Shown here one piece after another: positions 18,163 to 26,578 of a DNA stretch of 64,000 nt. Position numbers and translations under genes: made by a program. Each line of letters opens with the position of its first letter. Position 1 is the stretch's first letter. Source of the DNA: UBA11524 sp963642705 (lineage in GTDB: Bacteria > Bacillota > Clostridia > Christensenellales > Aristaeellaceae); the NCBI GenBank assembly GCA_963642705.1, contig CAVIHU010000001.1:186001-250000 (forward strand). Reading direction: 5' to 3'. The notes beneath the pieces were generated by a model. That model made no database searches. It was given only the letters and a program-made list of their open reading frames with translations, and was not told the origin of the DNA.

Positions 18163-18178
18163 TGCGGTATTGCCTTAA
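18163..18178. repeat. solo 16-bp match to the MITE-like element end
   Basis: TGCGGTATTGCCTTAA is identical to the reverse complement of the left end of the element at 49609-49846. It lies five bases after a stop codon. No other part of the element is present here. Confidence 0.5.
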
Positions 18179-18184
18179 CATTTC

Positions 18185-18218
18185 AGCGGTTCGGTAAAGA
18201 TATCGAACCGCTTTTCTT
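18185..18218 (+). terminator. rho-independent terminator after the secreted DUF6273 gene
   Basis: A 9-bp perfect stem (AGCGGTTCG at 18185-18193, CGAACCGCT at 18204-18212) with a 10-base loop is followed by TTTCTT. Confidence 0.85.
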
Positions 18219-18277
18219 ATGGTTCGAGATTCTGACAAGTTTTCCTCGTCTTTTTGTGGAAAAAAATCCCGAAACCA

Positions 18278-18306
18278 TTGACGAGGCGCGTTTTATTTGA
18301 TAAAAT
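18278..18306 (+). promoter_or_regulatory. promoter of the 761-residue coiled-coil gene
   Basis: TTGACG at 18278-18283, 17-base spacer, TAAAAT at 18301-18306, preceded by TGA as an extended -10. It lies about 46 bases before the ATG. Confidence 0.8.
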
Positions 18307-18352
18307 TTTTATAGGGAGAGTTATATCCTTTATTTATTGTATGGAGGCATTT

Positions 18353-20638
18353 ATGACGCTTGACAATCAGCTTCTCTTCTGCTATTTGGAGGAGGACAAT
18401 ATCCAGCAGGCTTATTTTCGCGTTCATCCCTTATTGACAACTGAAGCAGATATCCGACAGGAGGCTTTATCCCTTTTTCCCGCGGAAGGCTGCTTGCGCA
18501 TCGTTCCGGATCGCAATGAGCAGCATAGCTTCAAATCCCGCATGCGTCAGCTTGGCGCATATTGCGTAGTTGACCTGATGAATCTGTCGCCGGAAGCGAC
18601 AAAAATTCGCACAAACAAGAACTATCGCCCGGATCGAGGCGAAAACAATCAGTTCATCCTTTATTCCGACACCGTTAAGCAGTTGCCGGAGCACAGCTTT
18701 TATGAGCTGATTGACGGCAATGCGGATAATTACACTGACTTGGCACAAAAGGTCACTACGCCCTTGTTTTATATTCGTCAGGGTGATGTGCTGTATGGAC
18801 CCGTCCGCAAGAATACGCCTGAGAAGCCGCAGAAGAGCAGCGAACTGGCAGGTATGCTGTTCACACTTTCCTGCCCGGACAACACCGAGCATGCCATTCT
18901 CTGTGTGAAAGATGCGCCTGCTGTTCAACCGCGGCAGCCCATTGTCCGCATGGAGCCTGTCAAGCCGATTGTATGTACACCTGAAGGAAATGTTGCACCG
19001 GCAACATCGGCTGAATCGTCCGCTCCTGAAGCGACTGCGAAGGAAACTGTTTCATCCGATGAAGCACTGCCGATTGGCGAGTCGCTGAATATTCTTGATC
19101 AATCGAAGAATTTTGAGGAGACATTGCAAAGTCTCGATCAGCCGTTGTCCGATTCGGCCAATTTGCTGCACAACGCACCCGAAAATCGGCTGCCAAAGCC
19201 TACAAAGCTTGATATTGCACCGGGCACACTCACCGGAACGCCGCTTGTTCGAACTCCGCTGCGCACGGCAACCCAACCTATAAAGAATCGTGTGCAGGAA
19301 GCTGTGACCAATCAGTGGTACATCGGCAAGTACGAACCGCCTGCGCAGAATCTGCCGACTGGTGCTTCCATGCGTCCGATTGATAACCCTGTGTCAACGG
19401 CAACGGAAGCCTTCCGAAATGCTTGGCGTATGCCTGAAGCGCGTGATCAGCTGCTCGATTTTGTGCTGTCGCTTGACGGACTGCGTTCAAAGTTAGAACC
19501 GCGCATCTGCAGAGATCGCAACGTAACGGCACTTCAGCGCGTGCTGCGTGACCGCTTGCAGGATCTGGAGGCAGAGCGGCTCTCTGCGCTTTGTCAGCTC
19601 GATAAGGCGCATCGCGATTTGGATGGCTTTAAGCAGCAGATCATTTCCGGCATAACCAGCCGTCTCCAGCAGGAGACAAGCCAACTTGAAAGCAGCCGCA
19701 ACGCCTATGAAAATGATGTTGCCGGACTGAAGAATGAACTGAACACGTTGACGCTTCAGCGTGACGCTCTGCTCAGTCAAATTGATGCATTGCAGAACGA
19801 TGCGCTGCCTGCCACGGTCTCGCGGCTCCTGAGCGAGCTCCGCGTGGCATTGCCGGTCAGTGGACTGCCGCTTCGTATGAGCCCCATCAGTGGTGCTGCT
19901 GTCAGCCTTGAGGACTTGCTGAACCGCTTGACGCGGGTGTTCCAGCGGTGCAAGCTGACAGTGACACGTAATCAGGGCATTGCATTCCTGCTGCTGCTTG
20001 CCGGCAGCGAACGCATCGGGATTCTTTCACCCACGCCAGCTTCTGCCGCTACGCTTCTGAAGAACATCGCAAATGCGATGGGATGGTCGCAGAGCTTCGC
20101 ACATCAGCTTTCGCCTGAGCAGAAGCCACTTGTCGCCATGCGTCCTGCAGATGCAACACCTGTGCTGCTGCTGACGAGCTTGCCAAACTATGCGCCGGTG
20201 CAGCATATGCGCAAGCTGTTTCTTGTCAGAAACGGCGGAACACTTATCCGCAACACCGCGTATGAGGCAGATCAGTGGCCCATTCTGTCCTTTCCGGCGT
20301 TCCCTTTCATTGCCGAGCTCCCGATCGATGAAAACGTGCTGCCAGTTAGCCAAGCATCGCTTGACGCGCTGATGGAGAAAGAAGCCGCTACCGATGAGGA
20401 AATCAACACGGTCCTGAATCCGATTGCGGCGATTGTCACGCCGCTGTCCGGCGCGGCAAAGTGCGAAATGTACCGTTTTATCCGCGTCGCTGCAGGAATG
20501 ATGGAAGGCGGACTGCCGGCAGCGTTAGACTGGGCGATTCTACTCTGGCTCGTTCCTGCTGTTGAGCGCAGTGACCGCCGTTATGCCGAGCTGAAGGCGT
20601 TGCTGGATGAATATCCGCTCTCTCAGGCAAGACTTTAA
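18353..20638 (+). CDS. uncharacterised large coiled-coil protein
   Basis: This 761-residue protein is one I do not recognise. Visible parts are an N-terminal globular region (about 1-190), a Pro/Ala/Ser/Thr-rich linker (about 190-345), a predicted coiled coil (about 395-485, rich in Leu/Gln/Glu/Arg) and a C-terminal globular region (about 495-761). Within the last, residues 545-580 have a hydrophobic strand, a Ser/Thr/Pro turn and a helix, the shape of a P-loop, but without the Gly-Lys-Ser/Thr residues. A possible second strand is PVLLLTSLP near 603. No signal peptide or membrane segment is seen. The start at 18353 follows GGAGG by five bases; the open frame further upstream includes the promoter. 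nadD-yqeK follows 29 bases on and may be co-transcribed. Confidence 0.75.
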   Translation: MTLDNQLLFCYLEEDNIQQAYFRVHPLLTTEADIRQEALSLFPAEGCLRIVPDRNEQHSFKSRMRQLGAYCVVDLMNLSPEATKIRTNKNYRPDRGENNQFILYSDTVKQLPEHSFYELIDGNADNYTDLAQKVTTPLFYIRQGDVLYGPVRKNTPEKPQKSSELAGMLFTLSCPDNTEHAILCVKDAPAVQPRQPIVRMEPVKPIVCTPEGNVAPATSAESSAPEATAKETVSSDEALPIGESLNILDQSKNFEETLQSLDQPLSDSANLLHNAPENRLPKPTKLDIAPGTLTGTPLVRTPLRTATQPIKNRVQEAVTNQWYIGKYEPPAQNLPTGASMRPIDNPVSTATEAFRNAWRMPEARDQLLDFVLSLDGLRSKLEPRICRDRNVTALQRVLRDRLQDLEAERLSALCQLDKAHRDLDGFKQQIISGITSRLQQETSQLESSRNAYENDVAGLKNELNTLTLQRDALLSQIDALQNDALPATVSRLLSELRVALPVSGLPLRMSPISGAAVSLEDLLNRLTRVFQRCKLTVTRNQGIAFLLLLAGSERIGILSPTPASAATLLKNIANAMGWSQSFAHQLSPEQKPLVAMRPADATPVLLLTSLPNYAPVQHMRKLFLVRNGGTLIRNTAYEADQWPILSFPAFPFIAELPIDENVLPVSQASLDALMEKEAATDEEINTVLNPIAAIVTPLSGAAKCEMYRFIRVAAGMMEGGLPAALDWAILLWLVPAVERSDRRYAELKALLDEYPLSQARL

Positions 20639-20667
20639 TATCAAACGCTCAGGAGGTTTGCCATCAC

Positions 20668-21849
20668 ATGGCAAAGGAACGCATCGGAATCCTTGGAGGT
20701 ACATTTGATCCGATTCATGAAGGACATGTCAACATGGCCTTGTCTGCCTTAAAAGCTGCGAACCTTGATAAAGTGCTTGTTCTGCCGACCGGATGTCCGC
20801 CGCATAAATCTGGCATTACTCCGGCAGAAGACCGTTGGAGGATGGTTTGCTGTGCATGCGCGATGCATGCTGAACTGACGCCGTCGCGTGTAGAGCTCGA
20901 CCGTGAAGGAACGATTTATACCGTTGACACACTCAAAATCCTGCAGGGCATGAATCCGAGGGCAGAGCTTTTCTACCTGATCGGAACGGATACGCTGATG
21001 GAACTGCATACGTGGCGAGCATTTGAAGAGGTTCTCCATCTTTGTACTTTCATCATTTGTCCGCGCCCAACGTTTGTTCCGCCTAAAACGCTCGCCGAAG
21101 AGCAGCGCAAACTGACGGAACTTGGCGGTCATTTTGTTGCACTGAACAGTCCGATTGTCGATATTTCATCGACCGAAATCCGTCAAGCAATTGGCAACGG
21201 ACAAACTGCACCGTATTGCAGCGTTCCGGTGCAGGAATATGCGAATGCGTGTGGACTCTACGGCGCTACGCCGCGTATCCCAGAGGCAAAGCACTGGATG
21301 GAACAGTTGTATCAGGCATTGAACATTCACCGCTTTGCGCATTCGCTCTCTGTGGCATACACTGCAAGGCAACTTGCGCTCGCTCATCAGCTTGATGCCG
21401 TCAAGGCCGAAAAGGCAGGTATGCTCCATGACTGTGCGAAATGTCTGCCGCTGAATGAAATGCAGCAGCTCTGCGAGAAGCACCAAGTAACAGTCGATGA
21501 TGGCATCTATCAGAGCACCGCGCTGCTTCATTCGGTCGCTGGTGCCTGCCTTGTGCAGGATAAATACAGCATTACTGACCCTGATATTATCTCTGCCATT
21601 GCTAACCACACCAGCGGTTGTCCCGGCATGAGCCGCCTCGATATGGTTATCTGGCTGGCCGACAAAATCGAGCCGACTCGAACTCCATATCCGCTGCTCA
21701 ACCGTATGCGGATGCAGGCACCGCTCTCGCTGGAAAAAGCGATGCTGACAAGCCTTGAAGGCTCTGCAGAATATTTGATTCGCAGCGGCAAAACGGTTCA
21801 TCCGCTTTCCTTGCAAACCATCGACTGGCTGAAAAACAATCTGAGATGA
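20668..21849 (+). CDS. nadD-yqeK: bifunctional NadD-YqeK: nicotinate-nucleotide adenylyltransferase fused to HD-domain Ap4A hydrolase
   Basis: This 393-residue protein is a fusion. Residues 1-200 are NadD: GGTFDPIHEGH carries the HxGH-type nucleotidyltransferase signature and ISSTEIR closes the domain. NadD makes deamido-NAD from NaMN and ATP. Residues about 213-393 are a YqeK-type HD hydrolase with an early His in HRFAHS, the HD pair in LHDCAKC and ALLHS downstream; YqeK cleaves diadenosine tetraphosphate symmetrically. In B. subtilis nadD, yqeK and yqeL (rsfS) are separate neighbouring genes, so here the first two are joined and rsfS follows at once. Confidence 0.92.
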   Translation: MAKERIGILGGTFDPIHEGHVNMALSALKAANLDKVLVLPTGCPPHKSGITPAEDRWRMVCCACAMHAELTPSRVELDREGTIYTVDTLKILQGMNPRAELFYLIGTDTLMELHTWRAFEEVLHLCTFIICPRPTFVPPKTLAEEQRKLTELGGHFVALNSPIVDISSTEIRQAIGNGQTAPYCSVPVQEYANACGLYGATPRIPEAKHWMEQLYQALNIHRFAHSLSVAYTARQLALAHQLDAVKAEKAGMLHDCAKCLPLNEMQQLCEKHQVTVDDGIYQSTALLHSVAGACLVQDKYSITDPDIISAIANHTSGCPGMSRLDMVIWLADKIEPTRTPYPLLNRMRMQAPLSLEKAMLTSLEGSAEYLIRSGKTVHPLSLQTIDWLKNNLR

Positions 21850-21872
21850 TTATCATTCAAAGGAGGAACATT

Positions 21873-22235
21873 ATGCAGAACATCACGTACGTGCAGGAGG
21901 CTGCACAGGAGCTCTATAAGAACAAGGCAGGACAGATTACAGCGCTGGACGTTCACGGCATGACAGTCATCACTGATTATATGCTCATGGCATCCGGCAG
22001 AACAATTAACCAGGTCAAGGCGCTGGCTGATGATGTTGATGAACGCATGGCTGAGTTAGGCGTTCCGATTCGGCGACGTGAGGGTCAGGCGGAAGGACGC
22101 TGGATTATTCTGGACTATGGTTTTATGCTTGTGCATATCTTCCACATCGAGGAGTACGAATTCTACAACCTCGAGCGCCTGTGGACAGACGGCAACAACA
22201 AAATTGTCCTGCCTTTTGATCAGTCCGATCTATAA
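21873..22235 (+). CDS. rsfS: ribosomal silencing factor RsfS
   Basis: This 120-residue protein of the RsfS/Iojap family binds uL14 on the large ribosomal subunit and blocks subunit joining when nutrients run short. Recognisable segments are ITDYMLMASGRT, EGQAEGRWIILDYG and VHIFHIEEYEFYNLERLW. AAGGAGG lies before the ATG at 21873; the open frame starts eight codons earlier and overlaps nadD-yqeK but without a ribosome site. A strong terminator follows. Confidence 0.95.
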   Translation: MQNITYVQEAAQELYKNKAGQITALDVHGMTVITDYMLMASGRTINQVKALADDVDERMAELGVPIRRREGQAEGRWIILDYGFMLVHIFHIEEYEFYNLERLWTDGNNKIVLPFDQSDL

Positions 22236-22258
22236 GCTTTATACCGCAAAACCTACCT

Positions 22259-22304
22259 ATGCCGCATGAATGCAGCCGTGAATTTTCATGCGGCATGCTT
22301 TTTG
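22259..22304 (+). terminator. rho-independent terminator after rsfS
   Basis: A 12-bp perfect stem (22259-22270 and 22285-22296, ATGCCGCATGAA) with a 14-base loop is followed by GCTTTTT. Confidence 0.9.
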
Positions 22305-22314
22305 GTTGTTCCCC

Positions 22315-22343
22315 TTGAAAATCCGCTGAAAATCAGCTAAGAT
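22315..22343 (+). promoter_or_regulatory. promoter of lepA
   Basis: TTGAAA at 22315-22320, 17-base spacer, TAAGAT at 22338-22343, just after the rsfS terminator and about 40 bases before the GTG start of lepA. Confidence 0.65.
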
Positions 22344-22384
22344 AGATTTGCTTTTCCATAGCTATTTTATCGGAGGGATACATT

Positions 22385-24190
22385 GTGTCCGACAGACTCT
22401 CAAAAATCCGCAACTTTTGTATTATTGCGCATATTGACCATGGAAAATCCACGCTTGCTGATAGAATTCTGGAAAAGACCGGCGTCTTTGAAAAACGCGA
22501 AATGGTCAATCAGATTCTTGATAGCATGGAGTTGGAGCGCGAGCGAGGCATTACCATCAAGTCTAAGGCGGTTCATATGCATTATACTGCCAAAGACGGC
22601 GAAACATATACGCTCAACCTGATTGACACGCCCGGTCATGTTGACTTCACGTATGAGGTCAGCCGCGCATTGGCAGCTTGCGAAGGGGCGTTGCTTGTCG
22701 TGGATGCAACACAGGGCATTGAGGCACAGACGCTCGCGAATTGCTATATGGCGCTCGATCACGATCTGGAAATCATTCCGGTCATCAACAAGATTGACCT
22801 GCCGAGCGCACAGCCGGAGGTTGTCCGGAAGGAAATCGAGGATGTCATTGGCTTGGATGCGTCTTATGCGCCGTGTATTAGTGCGAAGACCGGTCTGAAT
22901 GTCGATCAGGTGTTGGAGGCAATCGTTAATTATGTGCCAGCCCCTGAAGGAGATGAAAATGACTCCCTGCAGGCACTGATTTTCGATGCGTTCTATGACA
23001 ATTACCGAGGTGCCATCTGCTTTATCCGTGTCAAGCAGGGCAACTTGCGTGCTGGCATGCGGATGCGGATGATGGCGACTGGCGGCGAATTTGATGTGGT
23101 GGAGGTCGGCACGTTTGCACCCGGCTATCAGCCCTGCGATGCACTGAAGGCTGGTGACGTTGGCTATGTTGCCGCATCCATCAAGGATGTCCGTGAAACG
23201 CGTGTCGGCGATACCATCACCGATGCCGCTTGTCCCGCTGCAAATCCCCTGCCCGGCTATCGCCAGGTTACGCCGATGGTCTACTGCGGTGTGTATCCGG
23301 CAGACGGTGCTGATTATCCGGCTCTCAAGGACGCACTCGAAAAGCTCCGCATGAATGACGCATCCCTGTCCTTCGAACCGGAGACGTCCGTTGCGTTGGG
23401 CTATGGCTTTCGTTGTGGCTTCCTCGGGCTGCTCCACATGGATATCATCACCGAGCGCCTCGAACGCGAATGGGACTTAAACCTTGTCACAACTGCGCCG
23501 AGCGTTATTTACCGCATCACGAAGACAGATGGCACGGTGTTGATGTGCGATAACCCGATGGCGTTGCCGCAGATCAGCGAAATCTCCATCATGGAGGAAC
23601 CGTTCGTTCATGCGGAAATCTATACGCCGCAGGACAGTGTCGGTACAATCATGGATCTTTGCCAGGATCGCCGCGGCGTATTCATTGACATGCAGTATGA
23701 AGGCAGCCGCGTTAAGCTGAATTACGACATTCCGCTCAACGAAATCATCTTCGATTTCTTTGATCAAATCAAGAGCCGCAGCCGTGGTTATGCCTCGTTT
23801 GATTATGAGTTCAAGGAGTACCGTGAAAGCCAGCTTGTCAAGCTTGATATTCTGCTCAACGGCGACATCTGCGATGCATTCTCTATCATTGTCCATCGCG
23901 ACAAGGCATACGGACGCGGTCGCTCCATCTGCGAAAAGCTCAAGGATGTCATACCGAGGCAGATGTTTGAAATTCCGATTCAGGCTGCCATTGGCGGCAA
24001 GGTTATTGCACGCGAGACCGTCAAGGCCATGCGCAAGGACGTGCTTGCAAAGTGCTACGGCGGCGACATCACGCGCAAAAAAAAGCTGCTGGAGAAGCAG
24101 AAGGAAGGCAAGAAGCGCATGCGCCAGTTCGGTACGGTGCAGGTGCCAAGCGAAGCTTTCCTTGCCGTGCTGAAGATGGATTCCAACTGA
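22385..24190 (+). CDS. lepA: elongation factor 4 (LepA), translational GTPase
   Basis: This 601-residue GTPase back-translocates or remodels stalled ribosomes. The GTP-binding motifs are AHIDHGKST (G1), RGITIKS (G2), DTPGH (G3) and NKIDLP (G4). The EF4-specific C-terminal domain ends with the KKLLEKQKEGKKRMR stretch typical of LepA. The start is GTG at 22385 with GGAGG about eight bases upstream. In many Firmicutes lepA is followed by hemW; here two other genes lie between. Confidence 0.97.
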   Translation: MSDRLSKIRNFCIIAHIDHGKSTLADRILEKTGVFEKREMVNQILDSMELERERGITIKSKAVHMHYTAKDGETYTLNLIDTPGHVDFTYEVSRALAACEGALLVVDATQGIEAQTLANCYMALDHDLEIIPVINKIDLPSAQPEVVRKEIEDVIGLDASYAPCISAKTGLNVDQVLEAIVNYVPAPEGDENDSLQALIFDAFYDNYRGAICFIRVKQGNLRAGMRMRMMATGGEFDVVEVGTFAPGYQPCDALKAGDVGYVAASIKDVRETRVGDTITDAACPAANPLPGYRQVTPMVYCGVYPADGADYPALKDALEKLRMNDASLSFEPETSVALGYGFRCGFLGLLHMDIITERLEREWDLNLVTTAPSVIYRITKTDGTVLMCDNPMALPQISEISIMEEPFVHAEIYTPQDSVGTIMDLCQDRRGVFIDMQYEGSRVKLNYDIPLNEIIFDFFDQIKSRSRGYASFDYEFKEYRESQLVKLDILLNGDICDAFSIIVHRDKAYGRGRSICEKLKDVIPRQMFEIPIQAAIGGKVIARETVKAMRKDVLAKCYGGDITRKKKLLEKQKEGKKRMRQFGTVQVPSEAFLAVLKMDSN

Positions 24191-24210
24191 CGATGCCCAT
24201 GGGAGGAAGC

Positions 24211-24858
24211 ATGCGCTACCGCAAGAGAAATGCCGTTGCAGTTGAAACATGGCTTCGCGCACCGCAACGGTTGCCTGCCGAAATGCATCAGCCGCATTCC
24301 TACATCACCCGCGAGCAGATTGCTGAAGTGTTTGCCTCTCAGCAACGCGGCAGGAAAGATTTGAGTGTCTGTTTTACTGGTCACCGCCTTCTCCGAAACG
24401 ATGAAATTCAGACGCTCGCTGACCGTCTTGACAAGACGCTTCATGCACTGTATGCACGTGGCTTTCGTGACTTTCTTTGCGGCGGTGCGCTCGGCTTTGA
24501 TACGCTGGCAGCGCAGCATGTCTTGCTGCTTCGCAATGAACATTCCGATGTCCGGCTGCGAATCGTTATCCCTTGTAGTTCTCAATCTGCCAACTGGAAG
24601 GAATCCGACTGTCGCATCTATGAACAGCTGCTGTATTCCGCAGATGAAACTCTTGTGCTCTCGCCAACGTATTATGAAGGTTGTATGCTCGTTCGCAACC
24701 GTTTCATGGTCGATCACAGCTCATTCTGTGTCTGCTTTCTGCGGCATCACCGCGGTGGTACGATGTATACTGCACTCTACGCAATGAATCAAGAGGTTCC
24801 TGTGCTGAACCTTGCCATCCCTGATGATGTAACAAAATTCACTGCTTCAGGCAAATAA
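24211..24858 (+). CDS. SLOG-family protein (DUF1273/YpsA-like)
   Basis: This protein of about 215 residues has the DUF1273/YpsA pattern: VCFTGHRL near residue 54, FLCGGALGFDTLAAQ, and a Rossmann-like arrangement of alternating strands and helices. SLOG proteins are thought to bind nucleotides or related ligands; YpsA of B. subtilis affects cell division by an unknown mechanism. The first 45 residues are an extra N-terminal segment relative to YpsA. The start at 24211 follows GGAGG by four bases; an in-frame ATG at 24193 is the alternative. It starts 20 bases after lepA and is probably co-transcribed. Confidence 0.8.
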   Translation: MRYRKRNAVAVETWLRAPQRLPAEMHQPHSYITREQIAEVFASQQRGRKDLSVCFTGHRLLRNDEIQTLADRLDKTLHALYARGFRDFLCGGALGFDTLAAQHVLLLRNEHSDVRLRIVIPCSSQSANWKESDCRIYEQLLYSADETLVLSPTYYEGCMLVRNRFMVDHSSFCVCFLRHHRGGTMYTALYAMNQEVPVLNLAIPDDVTKFTASGK

Positions 24859-24892
24859 AAAACAGAGAGCGGCTTTTATCGCTGCTCTCTGT
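24855..24892 (-). terminator. terminator between the convergent SLOG and DUF1622 genes
   Basis: A 12-bp stem (24862-24873 and 24881-24892, one G-U pair) with a 7-base loop. On the minus strand it is followed by TTTTTTAT, so it mainly ends the DUF1622 transcript; the stem may also act on the plus strand. Confidence 0.8.
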
Positions 24893-24905
24893 TGCTGTGG
24901 AAAAA

Positions 24906-25289
24906 TCAGTTTTCCTTCTCTTCGGCGCTTAATTCCGGCTGACTAAGCTTCCGTACGCGCTCCTCATGCTCCTCCTCCACCTTGATTTCCCAGTGGAGCA
25001 GCAGGGTCAGCACGCCGCGCAGTGCGATGACAGCGCCCAGAATCAGCAGTTCTGTCCAATCGCGCACAATGACGGTACGAAGCACTTCACCGCCGAGCTT
25101 GAACTCAAGCGCCAGCGCAATCCCCTGCGCTAACTCGAGCCGCAAATGCTCATCGTGCTTGAAGTAGCTGATAACGCCCTTGACAGCAGTAATAATCAGA
25201 ACAGCGATGCCGGCCAGCTCTGCCAGCACGATGCCAAGCTCTGCAAAATAGTGAACTAGCGACTCGAGAAAAGTAATGAATGCTTCCAT
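24906..25289 (-). CDS. DUF1622 family membrane protein
   Basis: This protein of about 127 residues has three hydrophobic segments (about 3-20, 22-42 and 75-100 from the chosen start) and a charged Glu-rich C-terminus. The pattern with LRLELAQGIALALEFKLGGE followed by a DWTEL-type segment is characteristic of DUF1622. Function is unknown; members are small inner-membrane proteins. The start at 25289 has GGAGG eight bases upstream; the open frame runs 17 codons further. It is divergent from hemW. Confidence 0.8.
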   Translation of the reverse strand: MEAFITFLESLVHYFAELGIVLAELAGIAVLIITAVKGVISYFKHDEHLRLELAQGIALALEFKLGGEVLRTVIVRDWTELLILGAVIALRGVLTLLLHWEIKVEEEHEERVRKLSQPELSAEEKEN

Positions 25290-25385
25290 GAGGATTGCCT
25301 CCATGCTGTTATTGTAAAAAGATAACCAATCATCGAACATTGTAACACTTTATGATGCGTTTGAAAAGCCCTTTCGGAGGATTCA

Positions 25386-26528
25386 ATGGAACTTTATGTG
25401 CACATCCCCTATTGCCGCCAGAAATGCCGCTATTGCGACTTCGCATCCTTTGCCAGGTCGGAAGGCACGCAAAGCATGTATGTTGATGACGTACTGATGG
25501 AGGCAGCCCTGCTTGCCTCACATTATCCGCAGGAACAGATGGCAACAGCCTATCTCGGCGGTGGAACGCCTTCAGTGCTGCCGCCTGCACTGCTGAAGAA
25601 GCTGCTGCACGGAATTTTTGCCGTCTTTTCACTCCAACCTGATGCAGAGTTCACGACGGAGGCGAATCCAGGCACGCTGACAGCAGAATGGCTGCAAACG
25701 GCAGTCCAATGCGGTGTCAACAGGCTTTCGCTCGGGATGCAGGCGGCACAGCCGGAACTGTTGCATACACTTGGCCGCATTCACGACTTTCAGCAAGTCC
25801 AGCAGAGTGTTCTTCTTGCGCATAAAGTCGGTATCACAAACATTAGCATTGATCTCATGTTCGGGCTGCCCGGTCAGACGATTGGTATGTGGCGCGAGTC
25901 ACTCGAGGCGGCGCTGTCGCTTGGTATCAGACACCTGTCCTGCTATGGGCTGATTCCGGAGGAAGGTACGCCGCTGTTTCATGATCTGCAGTCTGGGCGA
26001 TTATCGCTTCCGGATGAAGAAGATGAGCGGCGAATGTATGACATGGCGCTGGATTTGCTCGCAAAGGCAGGCTTTCGACAGTATGAAATTAGCAACTTCG
26101 CTATGCCGGGATATGAATGCCGCCATAACATCGGTTGCTGGCGTCAGGAACCATATGTCGGCCTGGGTGTATCCGCTGCCTCCTACCGGGTTGCAACGAC
26201 GGAAAGACTTAGAACAGCCAACCCGCGGACGATTCCTGACTATCATCAGATGATTGAACATCGCGATTGGTCGATGCGTGAGCAGACCGTCATCGCTGAT
26301 GCAGACAGCCGCTTTGAAACGCTGATGCTTGGTCTGCGCATGAACGAAGGCGTCAGCGAGGCAGCGTTTGCCGCGATGCACCATGCTTCCATGGAATCCA
26401 TCTATGGCGAAAAGCTACGCGATTTCGAGCATCAGGGGCTTCTGCATCACGTGAATGACCGCTGGACACTGACAAGGCGCGGCATGGATGTGCAGAATGC
26501 CATACTGGTTGAGCTGATGGATTCATAA
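25386..26528 (+). CDS. hemW: radical SAM heme chaperone HemW
   Basis: This 380-residue protein, formerly called HemN-like oxygen-independent coproporphyrinogen oxidase, has the radical-SAM cluster motif CRQKCRYC with the following CDFAS at residues 10-20. It also has GGGTPS and the SLGMQ segment. HemW binds heme and inserts it into target proteins and lacks the second SAM site of true HemN. A ribosome site (CGGAGG) is next to the ATG at 25386. It stands alone between divergent DUF1622 and convergent ppk1. Confidence 0.92.
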   Translation: MELYVHIPYCRQKCRYCDFASFARSEGTQSMYVDDVLMEAALLASHYPQEQMATAYLGGGTPSVLPPALLKKLLHGIFAVFSLQPDAEFTTEANPGTLTAEWLQTAVQCGVNRLSLGMQAAQPELLHTLGRIHDFQQVQQSVLLAHKVGITNISIDLMFGLPGQTIGMWRESLEAALSLGIRHLSCYGLIPEEGTPLFHDLQSGRLSLPDEEDERRMYDMALDLLAKAGFRQYEISNFAMPGYECRHNIGCWRQEPYVGLGVSAASYRVATTERLRTANPRTIPDYHQMIEHRDWSMREQTVIADADSRFETLMLGLRMNEGVSEAAFAAMHHASMESIYGEKLRDFEHQGLLHHVNDRWTLTRRGMDVQNAILVELMDS

Positions 26529-26536
26529 CGCACATT

Positions 26537-26578
26537 TCACCCGTCAAGATGTTTTTGCACCTTGACGGGTGACTTTTT
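26537..26578 (+). terminator. rho-independent terminator after hemW
   Basis: A 12-bp perfect stem (26537-26548 and 26561-26572, TCACCCGTCAAG) with a 12-base loop is followed by CTTTTT. The T run overlaps the stop codon of the convergent ppk1. Confidence 0.9.

Noticed and set aside
22400..23437. 345-codon open frame on the minus strand
   Set aside because: It lies fully antisense to lepA, whose GTPase motifs are complete; no ribosome site or family resemblance.
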